From positions 1 to 32,210 of the forward strand of contig PLIU01000341.1 of NCBI GenBank assembly GCA_003140095.1: a DNA stretch of 32,210 bases, read 5' to 3'. Below the pieces are notes generated by a model. That model did no database searches. It was not told the DNA's origin and saw only the letters and a program-made list of their open reading frames with translations. Shown here piece by piece: positions 1 to 7,644 of the stretch (position 1 is the first letter of the stretch; each line of letters begins with the position of its first letter). The DNA is from Verrucomicrobiales bacterium. Lineage in GTDB: Bacteria > Verrucomicrobiota > Verrucomicrobiia > Limisphaerales > Palsa-1400. A program made the translations under genes and the position numbers.

Positions 1-66
1 GATTTGGTTTGATTTGGTTTGACCGGGTTTGACCGGGTTCGACCGGGTCGGACCAGGATTGACCGT
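1..66. repeat. 10-bp tandem repeat array A (GACCGGGTTT-type)
   Basis: From the first base, six to seven units of exactly 10 bp follow one another: two GATTTGGTTT units, then GACCGGGTTT, GACCGGGTTC, GACCGGGTCG, GACCAGGATT and a decaying GACCGTTTCG. The array may continue to the left of the window. A 6-bp GC stem with an AAA loop (GCCCGC/GCGGGC, 84-98) follows it. No reading frame or protein signal explains the array. The period is close to one helical turn, so all units face one side of the DNA. The function is unknown: protein binding, slippage-generated sequence or a dispersed intergenic repeat are all possible. Confidence 0.8.
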
Positions 67-147
67 TTCGGGAGGGGCGAGCAGCCCGCAAAGCGGGCCG
101 CCCATAATTTGTTCTGACTCCTGCGAGCCCTTGATCTTTTCCGATTT

Positions 148-190
148 GACCGGGTCTGGCCGGGTCTGACCGGGTTTGACTGGGTTTGAA
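148..190. repeat. 10-bp tandem repeat array B, same unit as array A
   Basis: Four units with the same 10-bp period: GACCGGGTCT, GGCCGGGTCT, GACCGGGTTT and GACTGGGTTT, ending in GAA. They are preceded by a half unit (GATTT). The unit matches array A, which lies about 80 bp to the left, so the two are probably remnants of one array or two insertions of the same repeat family. The sequence between them (67-147) holds a short GC hairpin and no gene. Confidence 0.75.
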
Positions 191-399
191 TACGCCGCCA
201 TGAATTGGCCTCGCCGTTTCTTCCTTCATACTTCAAATCCAAGAGAAAGAGCAACGCAAGGGCGCGTTGAGGCGTCCCTAACAAAGCTCTGAAGCATTGC
301 GGGGACTTTGTTCCATTCCAGGCCAAATGTCAAGTTTTCAGCAAAATGGATTTTTGGGCGATGGCGCACCACTGGACGCACGTCTGAATTCGTGAGATA
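191..399. other. Intergenic stretch with one inverted repeat
   Basis: No gene is visible here. Together with the arrays to the left, it makes about 400 bp without a coding region. A perfect 7-bp inverted repeat (AACAAAG at 280-286 and CTTTGTT at 306-312, 19-nt loop) lies about 90 bp upstream of the small ORF at 400. It could be an operator or an RNA hairpin, but it has no T-tract that would mark it as a terminator. No convincing -35/-10 pair was found. Confidence 0.35.
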
Positions 400-582
400 A
401 TGTTAAATGACAAGTGTGTGACGTGTGCTGCGGAAGCCTTTCTGGATGCGGGTGAATTCAAAGAAATGAAACGACACAACCTTGTCGAAAAAATCAAAGA
501 CCTCATGGCGGAATTGAAGGGCGGCAGGACCCCCGTTCCGAAAAAGTTGTCGCCGGCGGTTCTCCGAAAAATCCTTCAATAA
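400..582 (+). CDS. Small hypothetical protein (60 aa) with a CxxC motif
   Basis: I do not recognise a family. The ORF encodes 60 residues with a CVTC motif near the N-terminus (residues 6-9), then a charged, helix-like segment rich in Lys and Glu, and a basic C-terminus. There is no signal peptide or membrane segment. The start is preceded by only a weak purine stretch (GTGAGATA directly before ATG). It is convergent with the esterase gene, whose stop lies 47 bp away. The amphipathic, lysine-rich composition looks protein-like, and no larger gene overlaps it. It could be a genuine small protein, perhaps with the CxxC pair binding metal, or a chance ORF. Confidence 0.4.
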   Translation: MLNDKCVTCAAEAFLDAGEFKEMKRHNLVEKIKDLMAELKGGRTPVPKKLSPAVLRKILQ

Positions 583-629
583 TCAAGTCGCTGAACCCCC
601 GCTTAATGCCGGCTCAATGGCAACCCGCG

Positions 630-3218
630 TCACCGCTCTTGATGTGTTACGATTGGAACGTAACCCACCTCCAGGCCCTTGGGCGGCGTCACAACCAGGG
701 CCGGATCCAATGCAACCAATGTCCCGCAGGTGGGAGGCGCCATGTAGTCCCGGTCAATCGGCCAGTTCTCGTGGACCTTTTCCACATAGGCCTGCAAATT
801 CGCCTTCTTCTCCGCGCTCCAATTGTATTGCTGGAAGGACGGCTGATCCACGAAGCGATACCACCAGTAAGTCACCACAGAACCATCAACGAGCGTGGCC
901 GTGAACGGGCCGAGTTTGGGACCGGGCCGGCTCCAGGCGCCGTTAGTCGGTGACGAGTAAGGCTGCCCCGGCCCGGCCAGCCTGAACTCTTGCGCGTGTA
1001 GTTTGGTTTCCGCCGGCACTTCCGTCGCCGTCACGGCGACACGTTCATCGCCCACGTGTTTATAATACTGCGGGAATAAACCTTTTGGGCTAATGTCGTT
1101 GGTGGACCACTGCAGACCCCACACATTGCCCTCGAAAATCCTGGTGTCGAAGACACGTTCCACACCGGTGATTTTCTTTCCGCCCTGGTCGAAGCTCGTC
1201 GTGTGCGTCGCCAGCTTGGGCTTCCAGGCGCCTTTCCCATCGAATCGTCCCGAGCAGACAGGGCCGCCATTCCGCCAGGCCCTGAAGTCGTTGTAAAGGG
1301 CTGTCTTCGAGTAGTAGGTGACGTCCTGCACCAGTAGCGCCCGGCCCTGGGCATCCACCGGGAACTGCAGCTTCGGCAGCTTCGAATAGACCGTGCCGTG
1401 CGCGTCTTTGGCCTCGAAACGCGGCACCGTATTGATCTCCATGGCGCCCCCGCCCATGATGCCGCCGCGCGCATCAAGTCCGCGTCCGTTGAGGAACGGG
1501 TAATGGAACAGCTTGCCAATCTTGCTCCACGACTCCGGGATGTAGAAGGCGATAGGACCTTTGAAGTTGGCGGCACTGAGAAAACAGGTCCAACTCTGGT
1601 CGCCCGTGGGCGGGTCTGTGGTGGTGGCATCCGTAAAAGGCAGCGCCATCCAGGTGTAACCCAGGAACTGGCCGCTGGGATGCCCCTGGAAAGGCAGCGC
1701 ATCCGGGGGAATCAGCAAGCGGTTGCTGAGTTGCGCAATGCTCAAGCGGTTGTCTGGCAGCGCTTCTTTGCTGTAGAAGAAGGACCATCCCGGCGAACCG
1801 ACCTCGTAGTCATAGCATTGCGGCGTGGCGTTCATGCTGAACTTCGGCGGCCCGTAGCGGAAGTGGTTGCCCGCCCAATAACCCAGTCCGCCTTCCACAG
1901 TTTGAAAGACGCTGCCCCAAGTGGGGCCTCGCTCGCGCCACGTCCGGGCCAGCGTTCCTTCCGGTGCCAGGGGTTCGTCCTTGTCGTCAGAGTTGTCCGG
2001 CAAAATCCATGAACCGGGCAGGCCGATTTGAAAATCAGCCAGCGGCTCATCCACCAGCGGCCAGACTGCGGCATAGAAGCCCATGCCCGCGCTGTAGCTG
2101 GTTTGGGGCGGAAGCGATTCATGGCTGAAACCGATATATCCATGCAGGCCGTCCGTGTGCTCCGTGGCGACGCCCACATCAGTTTCTTCCCTGTTCCCGG
2201 GCCGAGCATTCTGACCCGTTCCTGCCAAAAGCTTCACCATCCCCTTGCCAAACGCATCGCCAACCAGGAAATACGTCTCCGCATTGCCGAACTCGTGGTA
2301 GTCCTGGCTGGGAATGGGAGAGTCCTCGGCCTTGCGGACAAATTCATGTGTTTCGACAAAAAGGACGTTTCCCGCAAACTCCGGTCGCGCCGCTGCCGCA
2401 GCCTGGGCTTTGCGGAGCGCGCCCCACTCGCCCGGGGCCACCACCCACGGTCCGGTCAATTCGCCGATGATGAACGGCAGACGTGGTGCGTCCAGGTCCT
2501 TGCGCACGTCCCGGATGAAGTTGACCATATTGGTCTCGTATGCCGGCACCGCGTGCTCCGGGTCACATCCGTCGTTCCAGCCCTGATACCAGACGAAACC
2601 CGCCAATTCATAACCGCCGCCATCGTAACCGGCGAAATCGGTCTTGAGATTCGCCAGCGCCTCGCGAATATCTGCCAGCATTCTTGTGTAGTATGGCCCG
2701 ACCATGCCCCGGGAGCTGGGCGGACGGAAATCCTTGTAAAGGCTCTTGCCACCCCAGGCGGTTTTGATGAGCAACACCTGATTCTCGAAGTGGTCACCCA
2801 TGACATAACCAAACTGCAGTTCGGGGCCGAAATGTTGTTTGTCATCGTGGGGCGTGAAACCAAGCGTAAGCGGCCCGGCTTTGACAGGTCCGTCCTCCAG
2901 CTTATAGCGCACCCACACGTCCTCCCGAACCGCCCATCGGCCTTGCTCATCCTTGAGCCGCTTGAAAAGCGAAGACTTCTCCGGATCGCGCAGCAAAAAC
3001 TGCAAGGTCCCCTTGCCGTCGTTGTAATCCTTGCCCTCCAAGTCAGCCACCCCCTGGCCTTCCATGTTTGATTGCCCGGCAAGAATGAAGACTTTGAGCG
3101 GGCTTTTCCCTGCTCGCTTGGGTGTCTGAGCCTGAGCGGACTGCTCAGCCAGGACCGATTCGCCGAACAAGGGCAATCCGGCTGCGCACACCACTGCGAT
3201 TAACACTGTTCGCGTCAT
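630..3218 (-). CDS. Secreted SASA-family carbohydrate acetylesterase with a large unrecognised C-terminal region
   Basis: 862 aa. A signal peptide covers about residues 1-25. Residues about 40-335 form an SGNH/SASA (sialate O-acetylesterase, DUF303) domain. The nucleophile is in LAGQSNMEGQG (Ser50), the block III motif is VWYQGWNDG, and a late His308 lies in SQDYHEFGNAETYF. The family removes acetyl groups from sialic acids or plant polysaccharides outside the cytoplasm. Residues about 350-862 are Trp-, Tyr- and Gly-rich and match nothing I recognise. The protein is far longer than ordinary SASA enzymes (about 250-650 aa). The start overlaps the stop of the ferredoxin-NuoB gene as ATGA. It has a strong Shine-Dalgarno, unlike most upstream genes of the operon. 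Substrate unknown; the esterase call is firm and the role of the C-terminal half is not. Confidence 0.85.
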   Translation of the reverse strand: MTRTVLIAVVCAAGLPLFGESVLAEQSAQAQTPKRAGKSPLKVFILAGQSNMEGQGVADLEGKDYNDGKGTLQFLLRDPEKSSLFKRLKDEQGRWAVREDVWVRYKLEDGPVKAGPLTLGFTPHDDKQHFGPELQFGYVMGDHFENQVLLIKTAWGGKSLYKDFRPPSSRGMVGPYYTRMLADIREALANLKTDFAGYDGGGYELAGFVWYQGWNDGCDPEHAVPAYETNMVNFIRDVRKDLDAPRLPFIIGELTGPWVVAPGEWGALRKAQAAAAARPEFAGNVLFVETHEFVRKAEDSPIPSQDYHEFGNAETYFLVGDAFGKGMVKLLAGTGQNARPGNREETDVGVATEHTDGLHGYIGFSHESLPPQTSYSAGMGFYAAVWPLVDEPLADFQIGLPGSWILPDNSDDKDEPLAPEGTLARTWRERGPTWGSVFQTVEGGLGYWAGNHFRYGPPKFSMNATPQCYDYEVGSPGWSFFYSKEALPDNRLSIAQLSNRLLIPPDALPFQGHPSGQFLGYTWMALPFTDATTTDPPTGDQSWTCFLSAANFKGPIAFYIPESWSKIGKLFHYPFLNGRGLDARGGIMGGGAMEINTVPRFEAKDAHGTVYSKLPKLQFPVDAQGRALLVQDVTYYSKTALYNDFRAWRNGGPVCSGRFDGKGAWKPKLATHTTSFDQGGKKITGVERVFDTRIFEGNVWGLQWSTNDISPKGLFPQYYKHVGDERVAVTATEVPAETKLHAQEFRLAGPGQPYSSPTNGAWSRPGPKLGPFTATLVDGSVVTYWWYRFVDQPSFQQYNWSAEKKANLQAYVEKVHENWPIDRDYMAPPTCGTLVALDPALVVTPPKGLEVGYVPIVTHQER

Positions 3219-4024
3219 GCACCACCTCTTGATTTATGCGGCTTTTCTTCCACCCGGTCAAGCAGTCGTAGCAAGCCGTCCAGGGTCGTCAGTGGGTGTG
3301 GAGGGCAGCCGGGTATATAGAGATCGATTGGCACGACCGAGGCCGCGCCATTTCTAATTTCGGGATTACCAATGAAGGGTCCCCCGGCAATCGCGCAGGC
3401 GCCGACGGCGATGACGATTTTCGGCTCAGGCACGGCGTCCCAAGTTTTTTTCAAGGCCAGCTCCATGTTCCTTGAAATGCAGCCGGTGATGAGCAGGCCG
3501 TCCGCATGGCGCGGCGAGGCGACGAATTGAATTCCGAAACGACCGAGATCCCATCCGATTGTGCCCAGCACATTGGTGTCAGCCTCGCAGGCGCCGCATC
3601 CGCCGGCACTTACTTGGCGCAGGCGCAACGACCGGCCAAAGAGTTGGCGAAGCTTCTTGTCCAGGGCTTCGGCGAGGCGGATTTGTTCGTGACCCGATTC
3701 GCCCAGCACGAGGTCTTCGCGGCGCCGCGCGGCCATGCGATGGTCGCCGGTTTGCGTGATGGCTTTCTGCGGACAAACCTCCACGCAGGCGGCGCAAAAG
3801 ATGCAACGACCGAGATCAAGTGCGACCGATTTGCCGGCCGGGCGCGTGATGGCTTGGGTCGGGCAGACGGGCATGCAAGCATCGCAGCCGTCGGCGCATT
3901 GAGCGGCATCAACTTTCAGCGCGCCGCCATGGCGGTCAGGCAGGGCTGGGGCCGGCCCGCTGGGATAAGCCATCGTTTCGCAACCGCGTTTCAGACGATG
4001 GGCAATCGTATCAAGAACAAACAT
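3215..4024 (-). CDS. Ehr complex Fe-S subunit: 2x[4Fe-4S] ferredoxin domain fused to a NuoB/HycG-like domain
   Basis: 269 aa from the ATG 16 nt after the large-subunit stop; the frame is open further upstream, but there it overlaps the large-subunit gene. Residues 40-90 carry two ferredoxin motifs. The first is Cys43/47/50/54 (C-x3-C-x2-C-x3-CP, with one extra residue in the first gap). The second is the canonical Cys74/77/80/84. Residues about 135-260 are a NuoB/HyfI-type small subunit with GGCGACE (Cys143, Cys146), GAC (Cys210) and GCPPHP (Cys240). These four ligands would bind the N2-like terminal cluster. The subunit should pass electrons from a soluble donor to the interface with the NuoD-like subunit. 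In E. coli Hyf these are two proteins (HyfH and HyfI); here they are one. Cytoplasmic, membrane-arm associated. Confidence 0.88.
   Translation of the reverse strand: MFVLDTIAHRLKRGCETMAYPSGPAPALPDRHGGALKVDAAQCADGCDACMPVCPTQAITRPAGKSVALDLGRCIFCAACVEVCPQKAITQTGDHRMAARRREDLVLGESGHEQIRLAEALDKKLRQLFGRSLRLRQVSAGGCGACEADTNVLGTIGWDLGRFGIQFVASPRHADGLLITGCISRNMELALKKTWDAVPEPKIVIAVGACAIAGGPFIGNPEIRNGAASVVPIDLYIPGCPPHPLTTLDGLLRLLDRVEEKPHKSRGGA
3222..3229 (-). promoter_or_regulatory. Strong ribosome binding site for the esterase gene
   Basis: Reading leftward, AGAGGTGG lies 3 nt (core GAGG about 6 nt) before the ATG at 3218. It sits inside the last codons of the ferredoxin-NuoB gene. The other starts in this operon have weak or no Shine-Dalgarno, so this site both supports the chosen start and suggests that the esterase is translated partly independently of coupling. 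Confidence 0.6.
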
Positions 4025-4040
4025 AGCATTTTGAATAAAG

Positions 4041-5522
4041 TCACAAGTCGAACCCGCAGTAAGAGAGATTGAAGCTCTTGTTGCATATGGGAAAATCCGA
4101 GATGGCCGCGCCCCGCAAGGCCAGCGCCAGACCGGACCAATTGTGAAACGACGGATCAATGATCTTATAGCGGCGGAAGCGCCCGGCATCGTCGCTCACC
4201 GCGGCGTGGCAAACTTCCCCGCGCCAGCCTTCGACCAGCGCCACGGCAAACGTGTTGGGCGCGGGCGGCGCCAGTTCGCTGCGCAAGTCACCCTCAGCGG
4301 GCGCGGCAACCTGTTCACGCAGGTATTCTCCGGAGCGCTGCATTTCCAGCGAGCGCACTCGGGCGCGGGCGAAGACATCGCCGCTTGGCCACACCGCCAC
4401 CGGGGCCTGTGCGAAGCGGTGCCATGCCGCCGGATGATCATAGCGCACGTCGCGCACCAGACCGCAGGCGCGCGCGGCCGGGCCAACCAGTCCGATTGAG
4501 GCGGCCTGCGCGGGGAAGACGGTGCCGACGTTTTCAAAGCGCGCGCGAACGGACGCTGCTTCCCAGAACCATGCCACCGCCTGCTCGGCCTCAGCGAGCG
4601 CGGTTTCCAGACGCTCGATCAATTGCGCCCCGCGTCCGGGTTCGAGGTCCTGCCCGCAGCCACCCGGCCGCACGAGGCCACGGCCAAAGCGATTGCCACA
4701 AATCAGCGCGGTGAGATTGAGGAACTCACCACGGATTCTGCCGCAGGCAGACGAAGTGGGCAGAAACGCAACGTCGTTGGCCAATGCCCCGATGTCACCG
4801 GCATGGTTAGCCAGCCGTTCGAGTTCGAGCGCCATCGCTCGCAGCCATTGTGCGTGCAATGGAGCCTCTGTCCCGGCGAGCGCTTCCATGACTGTCGCGT
4901 AGGCGGTGGCGTGGGCGATGGTGGTGTCGCCCGCCGCTGTTTCCATCTGGCTCATTGTCGCGCGATGCGGCCCCCCGGCGAGCGCCTCCTCGACACCTCG
5001 ATGCTGATAGCCGAGCGCGATTTCCAAGAAAAGCACTTCTTCGCCCGCGCATTGGAAACGAAAGTGCCCCGGTTCAATGATGCCCGCATGCACCGGGCCG
5101 ACCGCGACCTCATGAACTTCAGACCCATGGACGCGGAAAAATTCGCCGTTCGCGGGCGCATTCCCGCTCGTGCGCCGCACGGGCTTGAGCCACGGATGCC
5201 CCTCGGGTGTGAGACCGTGTTGCTCCCAGACTTCACGCTCGAACAAGTGCGCCTGCGGATGCAGGAGTGTGAGCGCGGGATAGCTGCCGCTGAACGGCTC
5301 GCTGCGTCCGACGGCGAGCGTGTTGTCGGCGTCGAAGGCCAGCACGGCGACCAGGCAAGTGCCTGAACCGTCCGGCAGGCCGAACCACGCGCACAGTCGC
5401 GCGCCACGCTTCAACTCGGCCGCCGTGGCACAAATAAATTCCGCCGCCGGCCAGGTTGGCACTTCCGCCCAGAGGATGCTGGTGGCGTTGGCCAGGAGGG
5501 CAAATGGGGTGGAGGCGCTCAT
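4041..5522 (-). CDS. Ehr complex large subunit (NuoC-NuoD fusion, HycE/HyfG-like) without Ni-Fe ligands
   Basis: 493 aa from the ATG at 5522, which overlaps the HyfF-like stop as ATGA. Residues about 45-120 are NuoC-like (HPQAHLFEREVWEQHGL), and about 140-490 are NuoD / group 4 hydrogenase large-subunit-like (GPVHAGIIEPGHFRF, LELERLANHAGDIG, GNRFGRGLVRPGG). In active [NiFe] hydrogenases four Cys in two CxxC motifs hold the metals. Here the first motif (ERxCGxCGFAH in HycE) reads ETAAGDTTIAH at residues 194-204, and the second (DPCxxC) reads DPSFHNW at 456-462. All four Cys are replaced. The C-terminus (SDFPICNKSFNLSYCGFDL) is a signature I associate with Ehr proteins. The subunit therefore probably takes part in redox-coupled ion pumping with an unknown acceptor, not H2 chemistry. 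By itself it could be mislabelled hydrogenase-3/4 subunit or NuoD. Confidence 0.88.
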   Translation of the reverse strand: MSASTPFALLANATSILWAEVPTWPAAEFICATAAELKRGARLCAWFGLPDGSGTCLVAVLAFDADNTLAVGRSEPFSGSYPALTLLHPQAHLFEREVWEQHGLTPEGHPWLKPVRRTSGNAPANGEFFRVHGSEVHEVAVGPVHAGIIEPGHFRFQCAGEEVLFLEIALGYQHRGVEEALAGGPHRATMSQMETAAGDTTIAHATAYATVMEALAGTEAPLHAQWLRAMALELERLANHAGDIGALANDVAFLPTSSACGRIRGEFLNLTALICGNRFGRGLVRPGGCGQDLEPGRGAQLIERLETALAEAEQAVAWFWEAASVRARFENVGTVFPAQAASIGLVGPAARACGLVRDVRYDHPAAWHRFAQAPVAVWPSGDVFARARVRSLEMQRSGEYLREQVAAPAEGDLRSELAPPAPNTFAVALVEGWRGEVCHAAVSDDAGRFRRYKIIDPSFHNWSGLALALRGAAISDFPICNKSFNLSYCGFDL

Positions 5523-6961
5523 GGCTTTGGAAAAAGCTGTGCGGTTCCAGCCGACCAGGCTTCGCGCAATATCGCCGGGGTAAAAAGTCCGAGCCACAAG
5601 GACAGTCCCAGCAGCAGAAGCGGCGGTGTGACGACCCCGAACGTTTCGACGAACCGTTTGCCCTTGGCCTTCGCTGTTGGACGCGGGCGTCCGTCCACGA
5701 TGCCCAAAACCACGCGCGTCAGGCCGAAGAACGCCAGCAGCAGGCAGCCCAGAAACATCGCAGTGGCCAGACCGTGCCCGGAAGCAAGCGCCGCGCGCAC
5801 GACTTGCAGTTCGCTGAAAAACGGAGCAAAGGGCGGGCAGGCCGTAATCGCAAACATCCCGGTGACAAACATCGCCGCGGAGCGGGGCATCAGAACCGAC
5901 ATGCCGCGCACCTCATCCATCGAAGCCGAACCAGCCGCCCGGCGGATATTGCCCGCGCTCAGAAACAGCGCGCCTTTGGTGAGGCCATTGCTCCAAACAT
6001 GAAACAGAGCGGCTGCCACGCCCGCCCGGCCCAGCGCCGCGCCGATGCTCAGGATGCCCATGTGCTCCACACTCGAATAGGCGAGCATCCGTTTGAAATC
6101 CCGCGTCCCCAGCAAGAACAACGCCGCCACAAGCATCGAAAATAATCCAATGACCAGCAACGTCCGGTCTGCCACCGCGCCTTCGCCGGCGGCGCCGATG
6201 ACAGCGCGCACGCGCAAGATCGCCGTGAACGCCACAGCCGTGACAGCACTTGCCAGGATCGCCCCCACGAGGCCGGGAGCCTCGCCGTAAGCATCAGGTT
6301 TCCAAGTATGCATCGGCGCGAGGCCCATTTTTGTTCCGTAACCAACGAGCAACAACACCCATGCGGTCAAGACCCAGGGGCGCGACAAGCCCGCGCCTTG
6401 AGCGGTCAACGCGGTGAAGGTTAAATCGCCCACGCCGCCACCGTGGAGTGACGCATAGCCCAGACAGAAGGAACCGAGCAGCGACAGCGCAATACCCGTG
6501 CCGCCAATAAGCAAATATTTCCAAGTCGCCTCGAAGGCGCGCGGCGTGCCGTTGAAGTGCAACAGCGGAACCCCAGCCAGCGTCACCGCCTCGGTCGTAA
6601 TCCAGAGCAAGCCCAGATGCCGGGCCTGATGGGCCGCACTCAACAAGCCGAGAACCGCGAGCAGCACCGCAACGAACACGCGATTAGGCCGCTCCGATCT
6701 AATCCGCAGATAAGACACCCCATAAGCCGCACAGACCAGGAACAGCAACGACACCATCGGCATTACCGCCCGCGCCAGCGCATCAAAGCCGAGCCATGCG
6801 CCCGGGGCGACCGCCGGCGGATTAATGAACAGCCAAAACGCCAGCACCACATGCACCACGCCAACGGCCGGCAGCAATCGCGGTCGAGTGCGGTTGCTCG
6901 GCCACAGAACCGCCAGCGCGGCTCCCGCCAGCGGCACGATAATGAGCAGCAACGAGATCAT
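5519..6961 (-). CDS. Ehr complex antiporter-like membrane subunit, HyfF/NuoM-N type
   Basis: 480 aa, almost entirely membrane helices (about 13-14). The Mrp/NuoLMN family charge relay is present: Glu124 in WITTEAVTL, Lys211 in YGTKMGLAPMHTWKPDAYGE with Lys221, Lys290 and His300 in FKRMLAYSSVEHMG, and Lys329 in SNGLTKGALF. These residues carry protons, or possibly Na+, through the membrane arm in complex I relatives. The length matches HyfF (about 500). Start and stop both overlap neighbours as ATGA, so translation is probably coupled to the HyfE-like gene before it and the large subunit after it. The antiporter family is certain; the HyfF assignment rests on operon order. Confidence 0.9.
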   Translation of the reverse strand: MISLLLIIVPLAGAALAVLWPSNRTRPRLLPAVGVVHVVLAFWLFINPPAVAPGAWLGFDALARAVMPMVSLLFLVCAAYGVSYLRIRSERPNRVFVAVLLAVLGLLSAAHQARHLGLLWITTEAVTLAGVPLLHFNGTPRAFEATWKYLLIGGTGIALSLLGSFCLGYASLHGGGVGDLTFTALTAQGAGLSRPWVLTAWVLLLVGYGTKMGLAPMHTWKPDAYGEAPGLVGAILASAVTAVAFTAILRVRAVIGAAGEGAVADRTLLVIGLFSMLVAALFLLGTRDFKRMLAYSSVEHMGILSIGAALGRAGVAAALFHVWSNGLTKGALFLSAGNIRRAAGSASMDEVRGMSVLMPRSAAMFVTGMFAITACPPFAPFFSELQVVRAALASGHGLATAMFLGCLLLAFFGLTRVVLGIVDGRPRPTAKAKGKRFVETFGVVTPPLLLLGLSLWLGLFTPAILREAWSAGTAQLFPKP

Positions 6962-7644
6962 TCTCGCAGGGTGGTGAGTTTACGGGTGTCAAGCGAATCG
7001 AAGGCCCGCTGGATGCGATCCACGATAATGCCGATGATGAACACGCCCACGGTGACATCCAGCAGAATGCCCGACTCCACCAGCAACGGCGTCGAGTGGA
7101 TAAGCAAAAGGCCGAACAGATAAATGCCATTTTCCAATATCAGATAACCGCAAACCTGAGAGATGGCCTTGACCCGGCCAATGAGCAGAATAAAACCGGT
7201 CAATATCGAGGCTATCGCGCCCGGCACCAGGAGCGTTCCGGCGTGCTCCGGCAACAGCGGCAAGGCCCGCGCGAACGCCACCGCGGCAATGGTGCCGCCC
7301 GCGCCGAGCAGCAGCGAGGACACAAAGCCGATGAACGGCTCGATTTCCCGGTCGATGCTGGCCGCGCGCATCGCCCGCCGCAGGAGAGCAGGAATCACCA
7401 AGCCCTTGCCTGCTATCGTAGCCAGTGCGACGGCTGCCACACGCCAATTGAGTGTCTCATACTCCATCAACAGTGGCATCACTCCCAGCGCCACGCCTTG
7501 CAACGCCACGGCACGGATCAGCGAAGGCAACCGGTTCGTGCCCAACGCCAGCAGGTTCAATCCCATCGCCAGGCCAATTAGGAGATTTATCGTCCCGCTT
7601 ATTTTGCACCGCCTTTCCAAGCCACCAGCAACGCAAACAGGCAC
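6958..7644 (-). CDS. Ehr complex small membrane subunit, HyfE/NuoK-like
   Basis: Up to 228 aa with about six to seven membrane helices. The C-terminal signature CGYLILENGIYLFGLLL, with its buried Glu, matches HyfE (ENG motif) and resembles NuoK. It would belong to the proton path next to the antiporter-like subunits. The start is unclear. The GTG at 7644 overlaps the HyfC-like gene by 46 bp and has no clear ribosome site. A TTG at 7620 is possible. The first ATG (7566) would remove half of the first helix, which E. coli HyfE has, and so is unlikely. The end overlaps the next gene as ATGA. Family call good, 5' end uncertain. Confidence 0.82.
   Translation of the reverse strand: MPVCVAGGLERRCKISGTINLLIGLAMGLNLLALGTNRLPSLIRAVALQGVALGVMPLLMEYETLNWRVAAVALATIAGKGLVIPALLRRAMRAASIDREIEPFIGFVSSLLLGAGGTIAAVAFARALPLLPEHAGTLLVPGAIASILTGFILLIGRVKAISQVCGYLILENGIYLFGLLLIHSTPLLVESGILLDVTVGVFIIGIIVDRIQRAFDSLDTRKLTTLRE

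Noticed and set aside
1-190. CRISPR array
   Set aside because: The unit is only 10 bp, with no spacers between units and no cas genes nearby.
2028-3071. Long open frame (347 codons) on the plus strand inside the esterase gene
   Set aside because: It lies fully antisense to a well-supported gene, has a composition typical of GC-rich codon shadows and no recognisable motif.
4041-5522. Calling the large subunit a working [NiFe] hydrogenase catalytic subunit
   Set aside because: Both CxxC metal-binding motifs are replaced (ETAAGDTT and DPSFHNW), so no Ni-Fe site can form.
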